Assembly (NCBI GenBank): GCA_020881915.1
Contig: JAJFPB010000012.1
Coordinates: forward strand, 496,001 to 560,000
DNA: 64,000 nucleotides
Direction of reading: 5' to 3'
DNA from: Paramyrothecium sp. XJ0827
Lineage: Eukaryota > Ascomycota > Sordariomycetes > Hypocreales > Stachybotryaceae
How positions within the stretch are numbered: position 1 is the stretch's first letter; every line of letters starts with the position of its first letter. This document shows, piece by piece, positions 44,507 to 55,611 of the stretch. The position numbers and the translations under genes are program-made. The notes under the pieces are model-generated. The model did not search any database. It saw nothing but the letters and a program-made list of their open reading frames with translations, and had not been told where the DNA came from.

Positions 44507-45004
44507 TTACAGTGACCTTGAGTAGTGGACAAAATCGCTCTTTGTTGCTTTCTTCACATACAACAGTTGCCCGGCGTGATTGAAGTGCTGTGTCAGCCAG
44601 TACACCGACTCGGCATGGAGCACGTCCTTGGAGTGAGAGAAAACATGGTCGATGAGTTTTCCACCAATGCCCTGCACACGTGCGGTAGGATCCACAAACA
44701 AATCGTTCAGGTAAACGACAGGGCCGATCCGTGACGTTGACGGATGAGGAAACCAAGTGACAAAACCTACAACGTCTTCGGGACAACCGGCGGGCGAAGA
44801 AGGAGGCTCTGCGGAGGCGGGAGGGGGTTGAAAAGATATGGCGACAGCACAAAACATATCCACGTCTTCCTTGAGGAAGCGGGAAAGCGTGGTTGCCGTC
44901 ACGTCTTCCGGGACAGTGCGTTTATAAAAGGTATTGTAACCCTCCCAAAGCTCTCGCCATTGAGGCTCATCTTCCTTGGTGAGCGGTCGAATTTTAATTT
45001 CCAT
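44507..45004 (-). CDS. GNAT-family N-acetyltransferase
   Basis: This intronless gene encodes 165 residues. It starts with IKIRPLTKEDEPQWRELW, the usual first strand and helix of GNAT enzymes. The acetyl-CoA site is RVQGIGGKLIDHVF (R/Q-x-x-G-x-G/A) at about residues 108-121, preceded by the strand VYLNDLFVDPTA. The C-terminal strand reads SVYWLTQHFNHAGQLLYVKKA, a common end for fungal members that act on small amines or amino acids. There is an insertion rich in Pro/Ser (PPPASAEPPSSPAG) before strand 4, probably a loop. It would transfer an acetyl group from CoA in the cytosol. The substrate is unknown. It lies between a membrane protein gene and P450 B. Confidence 0.85.
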   Translation of the reverse strand: MEIKIRPLTKEDEPQWRELWEGYNTFYKRTVPEDVTATTLSRFLKEDVDMFCAVAISFQPPPASAEPPSSPAGCPEDVVGFVTWFPHPSTSRIGPVVYLNDLFVDPTARVQGIGGKLIDHVFSHSKDVLHAESVYWLTQHFNHAGQLLYVKKATKSDFVHYSRSL

Positions 45005-45654
45005 CTTTTGGTAGAAGAATGTCGTGTTACTTGATCAATGATAGAAGTGGGCGGACTGGTGAATTGAAAACAGGTTGCGTTTCTAGCCAGTCACTCCCTA
45101 ATGCTAGAGATATGAGTAAAGGATTCTCCAAGTGCAGCTGTACGAACATGAGGGGATATTGAGAAACCAACCGCCCGGTGCTAATGCTTAGAAGCCCATG
45201 GCCATCGACGCCCTTTGACTCATCATATCCTGGTTTCCCCGCTCATAGCTCTTTTCATGTCTCCACAATTAGCGAGAGATGTTCTTGTCGCGTTTGGAGA
45301 TTAAGATTTTGAGCTTTCCTGCTTCTGGTAAAATACCCGCCCTAAAGAAAGCGCATGTCGATAACCGAAACCTCCACATCACCATAGTTAGCAAAGGTGT
45401 GTACACACGTTGGTTTCACGAAATGATTCTTCTATACTGTCTCTGTAATGTCTCTTGAGGAATTGTGATTGCTCCAATACGGACGAGGAGCCGCAATAAT
45501 AGGATCCTCGCCCCATACAGCCACCTAGTATAGCAGCCTCGTACATTTGTCTCGAATGATGATTCCCTGTCCATGCTGGTGCCTGCACGTTCATTATTGA
45601 CCCTCATTTTTACCGCTTCTTTTTCTTTTTCTAATCAGGATCGTTTTCTCTGGA
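45005..45654. other. Intergenic region, nothing recognised
   Basis: About 650 bp lies between two minus-strand genes, with pyrimidine-rich stretches before P450 B's end. No gene is seen. Confidence 0.4.
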
Positions 45655-47544
45655 TCAGGTACGCTCTGTAACGAGATCAGCAAATGCATCTTGTGGCCAT
45701 GTGTGAGGCGCAGTTACATGTAAACCAATCCAAATGTCTTGATGTCTGCCCGTGACACCGCGTGGATTTTTTAGTTCGTAGGACAACAGAATTTCGGCAA
45801 TGATCATCTTGATTTCATGTGCAGCAAAGTACCTACCAGGGCATACATGCCGTCCGTATCCCCAGATGAGATTTGATCGATTGACACCAACTAAATGAGT
45901 ACTTGGGTCAGCTTTGATTACCTCGCCGTGTGATGCCTCTTTATCTTTTGCTTGCTGAAGCTTATAAAACCGTAGGGCATCGAATGTTTTGGCATCAGGA
46001 AACAGGCCCTCATCAAGAGCCATCGCGCCAGCCGGAACCTGGACAAACACTCCTGCTGGAATTTTCTGGCCGGTTGATAGTTGGAATGGCTTGATGACCT
46101 TGCGATTGAAGGTACCTAGAGATCTTACGTGAGACTATTGTTAAAAATCAAGGTAGAATGACGTACTGGCGCTGAGAGTGTGGAATCGTAAAACCTCTTT
46201 CAGGAAACTGTCGATCTTCTTCATGTGTTGCAAAGACGAACTAGTCAGCTGGCCATGAGAGACAATCAAAGCCTTTTCGACATCTTCTCTAAGAACCGGA
46301 ATGAGTTCAGGCATGGCGGCAAGTGTATAGAGCCTAGTGGTGTCAGAAAGAAAGCCCTCCGCCATAACAGATCACATACGCATTTGTGGTGACGAGAGAT
46401 GTGGTATGAACGGATGCAAATATTGCAGTAAGTTGTGCCTGGGCGATCTGCTCAACATCCATTTTCCCCACAGCTTTTTGAGCGTCAATCAACCATTGTA
46501 GCATATCGTCAGGCTTTGTTGCATTTGGGTCCAGGGCATCCTCTTCCCGGGCGGCAATAATTTTTTGGAAAACCGAAGTTGACTCTGCGATTCGCTTATG
46601 CAGTCGCCTGGTCGAAGGAAAAAACGGTGCCACGATGGGTCGAAGGAAACTAGGAATCGTTACGATAGTGTGTGCAGCGGTCATTACATCGGTAACGTAA
46701 TTCACTGCCATGCTGAGATACTGATCGTTGCGGCATAAATCCAGGCCGACAAAGACGCGTCCAGAGACCATGGCGATAATACGAAGGACATTATCACTGA
46801 TTTTCACCTCTTTCCAGTCCTTGGTCTGCGGAAGTTCCAAAGAAGTAGAGCCATGGACCTCCTCAGCGATGGTCGGAGATAATCTGGCTGTACGGTCTAG
46901 TGTCAGTGTCCTCGAAAAGGCGAAGCCAAGCAATTGGAATACCACGTACTCAGTGCTGGAGTCAGAGTGTTGGTAATGGTGTGTATAAACCCCGGAACTT
47001 CGGGTATGAACTTCGTGTAGGAGCTCTGCACAATCTTTCGCGTTTTGTAGTCAGTGCAATGTTGCTGTGGGGAATGGCAATTGGAAAACATACTTCTGAA
47101 GTAGATTCTGAGAAGCTTAAAACACTGTCGGGCAATTTTTTTAGCTCGTCCAGAAACTTGGCAGAGAGGACAATAGTCTCGGTTGCTATCCAAGCGTTAC
47201 GACGGGGATTCTTAGTTGGACACTGGGAATGCTCACAAGCGGTTGTTGCAATGCGGAAACAATCTGCACCAGCTTTAATCTGTCTTGCTTTGAGTTGAGG
47301 GTTCCCAAAGTGTAGCCAGCCAACCTACCATTCGATAGCCATCTTGATAAAGGTCCCACGGAGAGCGTGATGCGGAATGTTTGTTGCGACCCGAAGGAGA
47401 ATCCTTCCCCACAAGAGGGACCTTGACCAATGGATTTGGATTGAGGTAAGGTTGGACCGCTACGGTCAATGCAAAGATACCAACGCTCAGCGCAATGATT
47501 TGCCATCGAGCCGAAAGCTCTAGAAGCAACTGCACTCTATCCAT
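45655..47544 (-). CDS. Cytochrome P450 monooxygenase B
   Basis: I read seven exons: 47329-47544, 47237-47279, 47094-47185, 46950-47034, 46380-46887, 46167-46333 and 45655-46115, giving 523 residues. All introns have GT...AG ends and phase is kept. An N-terminal anchor (IIALSVGIFALTVAV) precedes the Pro-rich hinge. ExxR is KEVLR and the haem loop is WGYGRHVCPGRYF. The I-helix contains FASVHTTSLVTTN in place of the AGxDT motif, as in fungal ent-kaurene-oxidase-like P450s. Exons of 92, 85, 508 and 167 nt have the same sizes and phases as in P450 D, so the two are paralogs. It would hydroxylate a hydrophobic intermediate at the ER membrane. Confidence 0.87.
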
Positions 47545-49003
47545 TTGCTTTGTTGTCCTGCGCTTTGGCTTTCAGCTTGATCTGTACTGGGAATATGATT
47601 GCTGGCAATTGAGACACGGCAGCTGCTTGTTCTACGCCAGAAAACTAAATGTCAAGGAAGGATGAGCCCATAGGACCAGCGTAGAGCCCACAAGCGTCTT
47701 TTAAAAACCCCAAAACCAAACCCCGAAAATAGAAAAATAACAAGAAAATAAAAACCAGGTCGGAAGTGATTCACCTTGAACGGCATGTGCGAGCGAAAAA
47801 AGCAGTAATGTCTCGGGCAAGGGCAGGAAGAGACATGGAAGGCCCCAAAGCGGGTTCTTACCTACACCGCCTCATGGAATCCATTGCCTGCCGGCCAGAG
47901 GAAGCTTTTTAGCCTCTCGACCCTTTTCATTGTCACACAAATGATATGTAACACGACATCATACCGAATCGATCCAAATTCCGGGTACGAGGAGTAATTT
48001 GTGCTAAAGGTTGAGGATGCATATTCATTGTGGGGTGCTGCATTCACTGTTGCTTCATCTAATTAAACAGTCACAAATCTCATGGGGTAGATCCATTGTC
48101 CATGGTCAATGCAGTCGGCTTCTTACAAAGCCGAGTTGTACAATGTTTTGGATCGGGGATCTCGGGTTCGTCTTTTGGTGATGAAGCTTGACTTGGATCT
48201 TCATGCTTTCCGCAATTTGCATCAGTGTCTGAATCTGCCAAGCGTTTTAGAGTGGATTAGGAAAAATAGAGCCAGTTGAACATCCTCGGCAACGCATGTG
48301 CCGCCTGATGTGTTGGCCTCAGTTTCACCCGACAGGGAGCTGATTCAAAACCATGGGCCAGGGGTTTACAACCGTACAACAATACTAGGTAGCGTTAAGA
48401 TAGTAGCATGTTGAAATGACTTCATGAACCCGCAGCCCCTGAAAACCCTCCGTAGAGGTGCACTCTTGACAAGCCGCAGAGCAAGTAGCCCCATGTCAAT
48501 CTCAAGCTGTCTGTGCTTGCCTGCGCTCGCGCGTCCAGGAAAATCGATGGGAATCAACATGCACTAGCTCCACTGCCATGGACACAACTACCGGGATTGG
48601 CCTCGTGTGGGGCCATTCTCGTAATTAATACAACCGTAATCCTGCACAATTTGGCCATGATTGATCGGAACGTTCAGTATTGTTGATATAATCGGCTTCA
48701 ACGTGTGCCATGCGCGCTCCATTTCGTTCAGGCTTGCAACTCGATGCACTGCGTCGTTCGAAATGGCCGTAGCCTTCGTCCTAAATGCTCGTTCCGGCTT
48801 GGCCCTTCTGGATACGAGGATTCGTAGTCTGCATTGTGGATTGCGTAACGGGCGCAAGTCATTTACAGGGGCATAAATTTTGCTTCGTCATCTAACGGAA
48901 GAGGTTTCCTATAAAGGCAGGAAATAGAATGGACCCCCCTCCCCAGAGACTATCCAAATCCAGCTGCTGAATACCCTCAGGTCTAATCGATTCTGAGGCT
49001 ACC
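47545..49003. other. Divergent promoter region, no gene recognised
   Basis: About 1.46 kb separates P450 B (minus) and the metalloprotease gene (plus). An A-rich tract lies near 47700-47760. Short frames in both directions lack support. Confidence 0.4.
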
Positions 49004-49934
49004 ATGATAGCCGCTCACCAACTTTTCGCCTTCTCTTTACTGCTCATTTCAGGGGCAAATGGCCAACAGCAGTACTGTGGCACCATGGAACACCCAACGA
49101 CAGCCGTAGCGAGACGGTCAATCGGCTCCTTGGGCCTGGCCGGTGCAGCCAATATCACTGTTCCCGTTTATTTCCATGTTCTCGCACCTGATGAGGCTAC
49201 TCTGCTAGACGTACGTACATGTCAAAACAATCCTCGTGGAAATGACTCGCCTAACCGATGATCAGGACGCCACTCTGCATGCACAATTTGATGTCCTCTA
49301 CGAGGCATATAAACCTCACAGCATCTTCATGGCTCTTGCAGGCATCACCAAGACGATCAACGCTACGTGGGCTCTGGAGGTTGAAAATCCCTCCAACGAG
49401 TGGGCCATGAAAACTACCCTGCGCAAGGGCGACTACAAAACGCTGAATTTCTACTTTCAAGACATGGGCTGGACTAATGGCCGCTGTTTCTATCCGGTGC
49501 CTGGCGCCGGCTCCCAACCTCAATCCCGAGACTTCATATTGGATGGCTGCCAAGTCAACTATCACACCGTCCCTGGCGGCGACGCTCCCAACGGCAGCAA
49601 CGGGGGCAAGCTGGCAGTGCATGAAGCCGGGCATTGGTTTGGGCTTCCGCACACCTTCCAGGGAGGTTGTGCGCATACAGAGGGCATCGCCGACACTCCT
49701 GCTCATGCGGACAGTTCTTGGACATGCACAACGCCGACCCCTCTCGACACTTGCCCTGACCAGCCAGGTCTGGATCCTGTCCATAACTATATGAACTATG
49801 GCCCAGAGTATGTTGTCCCGGGTTGCACATTTTTTTTATAAAGTTGGCTGACAAAACGAAGTGTCTGCTTGACCGAATTTACCGCCGGCCAAGTAGAGGA
49901 GATGAGACGTCAATGGAAGACATACAGGGCTTGA
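49004..49934 (+). CDS. Secreted zinc metalloprotease, M43/MEP1-like
   Basis: I read three exons: 49004-49210, 49266-49807 and 49862-49934, giving 273 residues. The signal peptide is MIAAHQLFAFSLLLISGANG. The zinc site HEAGHWFGLPH (HExxHxxGxxH) lies near residues 188-198, and the Met-turn NYMNYG follows about 50 residues later. Together they place it in the metzincin family M43, the pappalysin-like group that includes fungal MEP1-type secreted proteases. Cys residues around the active site (GGCAHTEGIAD and CTTPTPLDTC) fit the family. The short last exon gives CLTEFTAGQVEEMRRQW, the usual end. The enzyme would cleave host or environmental proteins outside the cell. Confidence 0.9.
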
Positions 49935-50334
49935 GTATTCCGTTTACCATCAAGTTACACGCCCCAGGAGTCGTGAGGTAGATGATCTAGAAGAATGATA
50001 AGTTCAGATATTGAATCAAACAAGGCCAATCCCCTTGAACACAGACTAACAAGTAGGTGCCGATTTAGTGGAAAGGAATCGGGTATGAACGAGGTTTTCC
50101 TCCATGACATGAGGGTTGAGCAAACCCTTCTCACGGTCCTCTCCAATGTTTTTTAAAGTATTTGTTTGGTGGAAGATATAGTTAAAGTAATCCAGAGCTT
50201 ATTCTTAAGACAATGCTGGTCCGTTCTCAGATAGGACAATTCGAGTTTGGGACTTTGCTCTGCATTTTTAGGAAGAAATGAGGGAGCAATTGACATTCTT
50301 GTTTGGACCTATGCTATCCATCTCTCGCCCAGAG
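49935..50334. other. Convergent intergenic region
   Basis: This 400 bp region is the 3' flank of the metalloprotease and Kelch genes. Nothing else is visible. Confidence 0.4.
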
Positions 50335-51394
50335 CTAGTTAAAAGTCAACTTCCATACATCGCCTAGTCTCGAATTATCCTCTGCAAGTCCTCCGTGAAC
50401 AATAACAGCATCTCCGCCTGCCTGTTTCAAGACGTCTGCATCAAACCATCCACGAGGTGCTGGTGCGTCCCCAGAGAAGTTGGCCTTGGTCCACTCTCCA
50501 CTGACAAAGTCGTAGGCCCATACATCGTCAAGCATCTTCCCAGCTCCAGCGTGACCAAGAGAAGAAGGGTCTCGCTCCCCAAACATGGTGATAAGAAGAC
50601 CCTTCCCAGAAGAGGACGTAACCGCCAGGAGAGTGGCTACACTCCGCGCTTCTGGCCCCTGCACGCCGTCGGATGGAAAGCTCAGTGTGTTCCAGCTTCC
50701 AGCAAGTGGATCAAAAATGTCAATTTTCCCTCCTTGCTCGGTCGTGCCGTCAAACCCACCCATACGGTACAACTTTCCATTCCAGAAAGTAATTGAAGTA
50801 CCGCCACGAGCAGGAGCGGGAGCAGCTGGCAACTCTGACCAAACACGAGTCTCGGTATTGAAGGCCCACAAGTCAGATAGGCGGCCCTTGGTTGGACATC
50901 CAGCGTGGACGTAGATCGTCTTCACGCCGTCGGTCGTCATGGAATGGTAGCTTCGAGCTGCCGGATAGACGGAAGATGTAGGCTCAACTTGTTTCCATTC
51001 TCGCGAAGAAGGAGTGTATTGCCAAAGGGAGCCTTTTTCATCAATGGGATCCATTGCAATGCCTCCTCGTCCGGAGAACAGCCAGAAGCTGTCGTTCAAC
51101 AAAGCGCTTGCTGTACCAACTCGAGGAGAAGGAGCATCTGACGGGGCCAAAAGAAAGGCGGCGACATCTGCGAGTCGGTTAGCGTCTATTGAAAGGCGAC
51201 TCGTGCAATCTCTTCCCACCACTTGAACCATTTCCCACTTGTATCACATCGAGATTACTGTCGACCGGCTGTCTGGGAAGCAGCTCCCCGCCAAAGATGT
51301 AGGCATTAGACCCTACAACCGAGAGTATTTGCGACGAGCGCTGTAGACGTGTACTCGACACAAGGCAAGTCCAACTAATTGAGAGAGGCGGCAT
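50335..51394 (-). CDS. Kelch-repeat beta-propeller protein
   Basis: I read two exons, 51220-51394 and 50335-51167, with a 52 bp GTGGGA...GCAG intron that carries a CTAAC branch site, giving 335 residues. The frame is open to 51445, but the first ATG is at 51394. Kelch blades are clear: NAYIFGGE, PSPRVGTASALLNDSFWLFSGRGG, ARSYHSMTTDGVKTIYVHAGC, GGTSITFWNGKLYRMGGFDG, LLITMFGERD and DAVIVHGGLAED, each followed by a W-x-(Y/F) strand such as LWQYTPSSREW. Five to six blades make a closed propeller. Fungal Kelch proteins act as interaction scaffolds or as nitrile-specifier-like enzymes. Nothing here fixes which. It is divergent from the Zn2Cys6 regulator. Confidence 0.85.
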
Positions 51395-51874
51395 CTTGAA
51401 GAGTGTTTCTTGATCAAAAGACTGCAAGCAAGAAACTTGGACCAAAAATCAATGCACTTCAGCCGTCAAGCTACAGGCTTCCACTGCTTTATACGTAGTA
51501 GAAAGCGGCCTCGGTAGTGTCGAGAGATTTCTCATCTACGGGATCGTACCATGCAGCACACCATATATCCTATCATATACCAGTAGCCAGGGGTCAGTCC
51601 AAGCCGATGTGGGAGGGCTAAACGTCCCACTTCTTGCATAACCCTTTTAACGTAATGATTGGCCATAAAATAGAGGCCTTAATGGAGTTTAACCTTAGAT
51701 AATCGGAGCGTAAGAATATTGTTCTCCGATTAGTCACGGAAATTCCACATCACTTAACCATATCCGGTTACTCTCGAGTCTATGAGCCACATCCTTGTCC
51801 TCCGAAGCTCCGATGGCACGCTGATCTCGTCTTTTTCCATTTCAAGAAAGCCGTTGTTCGAAAAATCAAGAAAG
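51395..51874. promoter_or_regulatory. Divergent promoter, Kelch / Zn2Cys6 regulator genes
   Basis: This 480 bp region serves both genes. It holds a perfect 9-bp inverted repeat (51700-51708 and 51724-51732). An in-frame ATG at 51782 could extend the regulator by 31 residues. Confidence 0.5.
51700..51732. promoter_or_regulatory. Inverted repeat TAATCGGAG-N15-CTCCGATTA, candidate operator
   Basis: Both 9-base arms match perfectly as reverse complements, separated by 15 bases. Each arm contains a CGG triplet, the contact site of Zn2Cys6 dimers, so the site reads CGG-N19-CCG. It lies 143 bp upstream of the regulator's ATG. The repeat is seen in the sequence; binding and autoregulation are inference. 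Confidence 0.45.
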
Positions 51875-53986
51875 ATGCCACAGAAAAGAGCATGTGATAT
51901 ATGCTACAAACGAAAAGTGAGCACGAAAGAATGTCGCGAACAAGCTCTGGGCTCACTCTTTGTAGATCCAGTGCATTGTCCCCAACCCAGACTTGCCTTG
52001 CAATTGGTGCAGTCATCAGAACATACCATGTACTTTTGATAGGGGCATCAAGAAGAAAAGCAGGTAGGACTCGCGACAACCTTTCAAGATGCCGTATTTG
52101 GCCCACATTGACAGACTACTGAAGAACAAAGTCGAGTGATGTTCAAGAGCTCTTCTCCCGCATCGATAAGTTGGAGAGTGCGCTTGCTGAAGCCACAAAG
52201 CACATACGAGAGAACAGACCACCGGAGGCAGATGACGCTCAAGTCGCGCCTAGTCCACAACTTCCCACGCCAGCTAGTCTAGCAACTGCGGCAGTATCGC
52301 CGCACTCACACGCCGCACGTACTTCCGGTTCAGCAGCTACGGGTGACCTGAAGAATTTGGCTTTTGGCCAAGTCGGTGGTCCCGGAAGCTACCTTGGACT
52401 GAATTGGTTCTACAAAGGATTGCCCATTCTCTCCAATAAAGGCCAGCAATGGATCGAGTTCAAAACTGGGCAAAACGTGGACTTGAGAAAATACCAGTTA
52501 TTTGGAAGCCAATGTCTATCTCCCCCTTCAGCATCAAACTTGTCAGTCTCGCCATTCACTGTGGCAGAGCTACCCGACCGAATACAAGCCGAACATGCGA
52601 TACGTTGCTTGTTCGGATCCTGGGTCTGGTGGCAAACTCCCATCATCGACAAGGGCGCCTTTCAGGACGCGTTCGATTTGGCGTACAATCCTTCTCCTGT
52701 TCATGGTTTGGCAAGAAAACAACAAGCAGCCAAGTCATGTCTTCTGGCAGCTCTTGCTTTAGCGTCGGTCGCAAAACCCACCGGACAATTTACATGGGCG
52801 TCGAGTATCGATGAGCTTGCGGGCCACGCAGAGTATTTGCTCGACTTCATTCCCGATGCTCCGGACCTCATGTCGCTCGAAACTTTGCTTCTTCTAGTAA
52901 GGCATCTTAGTTGATTGTGAAACGACAACTGACTGGTGCCTAGCAACAATTCTATACGCTTCGAGGGCAATGGAACAAAGCCTACGCATTGGGAACATCG
53001 GCATGTCGAGTCGTTTGTCAGCTTGGTGGTCATATATACCAGTCGCCGCTCTCTCAATTTAATCCAGCGGAAGTGACAACAGAATTGTGCCGCAGCCGTC
53101 AGTTATTTTGGCTTTGCTACATGTGGGACAAGACTACATCGCTCCGCTCCGGATGCCCGCCTCTTCTGACCGAAGACTACTGTGATTTGACACCCTTTGA
53201 CGGCGATGCCGTGTATTCAACTTCACATTGGGATTCTAGAGACCTCCTACCACATTTCCCAATCGACCATCGACTGAGCTATATCAAGGAGCAAATTTGT
53301 AGACTCCTTTATTCACACAAGTCGTACAAGCTCGCCGACGCCGAGCTTCTCTTGCGTATTCGCCGACTTGACGAAGACCTACAACATTGGAGGGTCACTG
53401 TCCCGCTGGAGTTCCGACCAAAGCTAGCCATATCTCCAGGCAGTTCATTTCGCGCTGCCGTGAGCTTGCCGCAGTCGCTGCTACACACTCACCTACAACT
53501 CGAATACCACTACCTTCTAATTGCTATTCACTCCACCGTGAGACGATGCGGGGCGAGCGTGCCTCCCGGCGAGCAGCTACCTGAAGACCTTCATAGTGTC
53601 GTTCACTCCAGCATCGACATCTCCTTAGAAGCTAGTCGATCAACGTTCTACTTCCTTCAAACCAACATTCGATCATTGAAAGACGAGGCATTCTGGTAAT
53701 TGATCACTTTAAATCCCATATGTGTGATGCTGACTGGTGTAGGGTTATAAACTATTATGCACCAGTTGCTGCAATGTCACTTTTCGTCGATATGCTGCTT
53801 CACCCATTCAACGCTCAAACACGACGTGACCCAGAAGTCTTGAGCTCATTAGTTGCTTCTGTTCGTAGCATGATGATGCAATATCTCATCGCTACAGAGG
53901 TCAATCATACCGAAAATACCTGTGACTTTATCCTAGAGTTGGCACGGTTAGGACGGCATGCTGTTTTGAAGGCAGGCAGCGGTTGA
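51875..53986 (+). CDS. Zn2Cys6 fungal-specific transcription factor
   Basis: I read five exons: 51875-51916, 51966-52063, 52125-52896, 52944-53695 and 53743-53986, giving 635 residues. The first two exons build a full zinc cluster with Cys at 7, 10, 17, 26, 29 and 36 (CX2CX6CX8CX2CX6C), followed by the basic DRGIKKKSRTK linker and a heptad-like helix (VQELFSRIDKLESALAEATKHI) for dimerisation. The large middle part is the fungal transcription-factor regulatory domain, with motifs such as CRSRQLFWLCYMWDK. The start at 51782 would also be in frame. The gene sits among P450 and other tailoring genes, so it is a candidate pathway regulator. It is divergent from the Kelch gene. Confidence 0.88.
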
Positions 53987-55611
53987 AGCTATGCCAAGAT
54001 GTCTTGACACGAAAATTCTTCCTTGTCCAATGAAATGTCCAACCGAATCGATTTCATTTGCGCTTGGTCCATCTTTCCTTATTTTGGCGCTCATAATGGA
54101 AACCCCTATTTATCAAATGCTGGTTGCCATAATGACTACCAGCGAATTTGGTCAATAAATGTTTTGGCTGATACCACAAGTGAATCATTTGGTGGTACAA
54201 AGTTCGCCTGATACCGAGCAGTAGTGGAACTTGTTCAAACCCGATCATCAAGATGATATCTGCGGTGTCCTCGCAACATCACTGCTTTTTGAGCCAACGC
54301 AAGTCCGAGCTACACAGTTTGCCTGAACGACCGCGCTCTCTTTAGTGGTGCCTTGGCCGCAAAAGGAACAAACCCAGTCCCACCCTGCACGAGCTGAGCT
54401 TCAAAGTCCCGCTTCTCCAACAGCTTGTCTTCGCCGACAGCTTTTCCAGAGGTCTGCCGACTGTTGTTGCCGACTGTTGCTGCCGCCATTTAGCCATGCC
54501 CGGCCTCCAGAGCCGAGGCGAACTGCAATGCCATCAGAATTGAGATGAGCAATAACTCGGGCAGCCTGTGGTCGCAGCATATCACGAAGTCCAAACGTGA
54601 TAAAAGGCTTCGAGTCCTTCGTGACAACTCAAGTAGTAAGAGCTGCCGATTGAAGGCCTACTACTCGTGGTACAGCATCAGATCCTCTCCCGAAAATACC
54701 ATGGAAAAGTGGCAGTGGAGGCTGCGGTCGTTACGGCGCCCGCATGGGATTGTCCGTTGGAAATGTTATTGTGCATTTCCCTCACAGAGCCTTTCAGTAT
54801 ATGTCAATACATGCTGATGGAGGCCTGTTGCTGATGAGAAGCATGACATGCGGCACGGAGTTTCGGCTTTTCATCTTCCGTTGCTATCCACAGCAGCTGA
54901 AGTGCCCGCGGCCGCCGGGGCCATCGCATCGGTCAGGCCAATGAACTGCTGCCAGTATGTTCTGAGTTGTTCCAAGCTGTTACGTCAAGATTGACAGATC
55001 GGCAAGGAACGTAAATCCTCTCGTTGTCCGCTTCCGTTGCCGCACCCGATCGACCCGCCTGAAATGAACAATTCACATTCCCAAGACTTTTTCATAAGAG
55101 CTAATGGTAGCAAGTCAAGCATATGAATCTCCAGTGGCAGGTTACAATCTTTGACTTCATTAATGCTGACGCTCAGAACTACGTTTCGAGGTGGTATGCC
55201 GCATAAATCCGGGGTGGTGTCCTAAAATCATGCCACATTGGATCACCGGCCTCACGGAGTCAGAAGGCCGACAGGTAGATTCGATCCACGTCCAGTGATA
55301 CATCGGAGACCGGGACAAACTTAAAGACCTTCCCTAGTAATAAGCTTGGTGGGGACCCGCATGGGAATTGGCACCCGTCCCGTTTGTTAGCGAACCACCG
55401 ATTCGGCGGCCGCGGGCCCCGAACTCTGAGTGGCGCAAATTGTTTGCGTCGAAGCCACTTACTATTTTAAAGCAGTCTCTCAATCTTCAATCAATCAGCC
55501 TCTTCTATCAAATGATATTCATTGCTCGGATTCTCCAATGTTTGCACCTTAGCTATCATAAATCGACCACTACGATCTCAAGCCTAGAAAACTGCCCGAA
55601 ACCTGCGCACA
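53987..55611. other. Long intergenic region, nothing recognised
   Basis: About 1.6 kb lies between the regulator and P450 C. A short imperfect repeat with GCCGACTGTTG units lies near 54455-54490. Short frames have no support. Confidence 0.4.
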
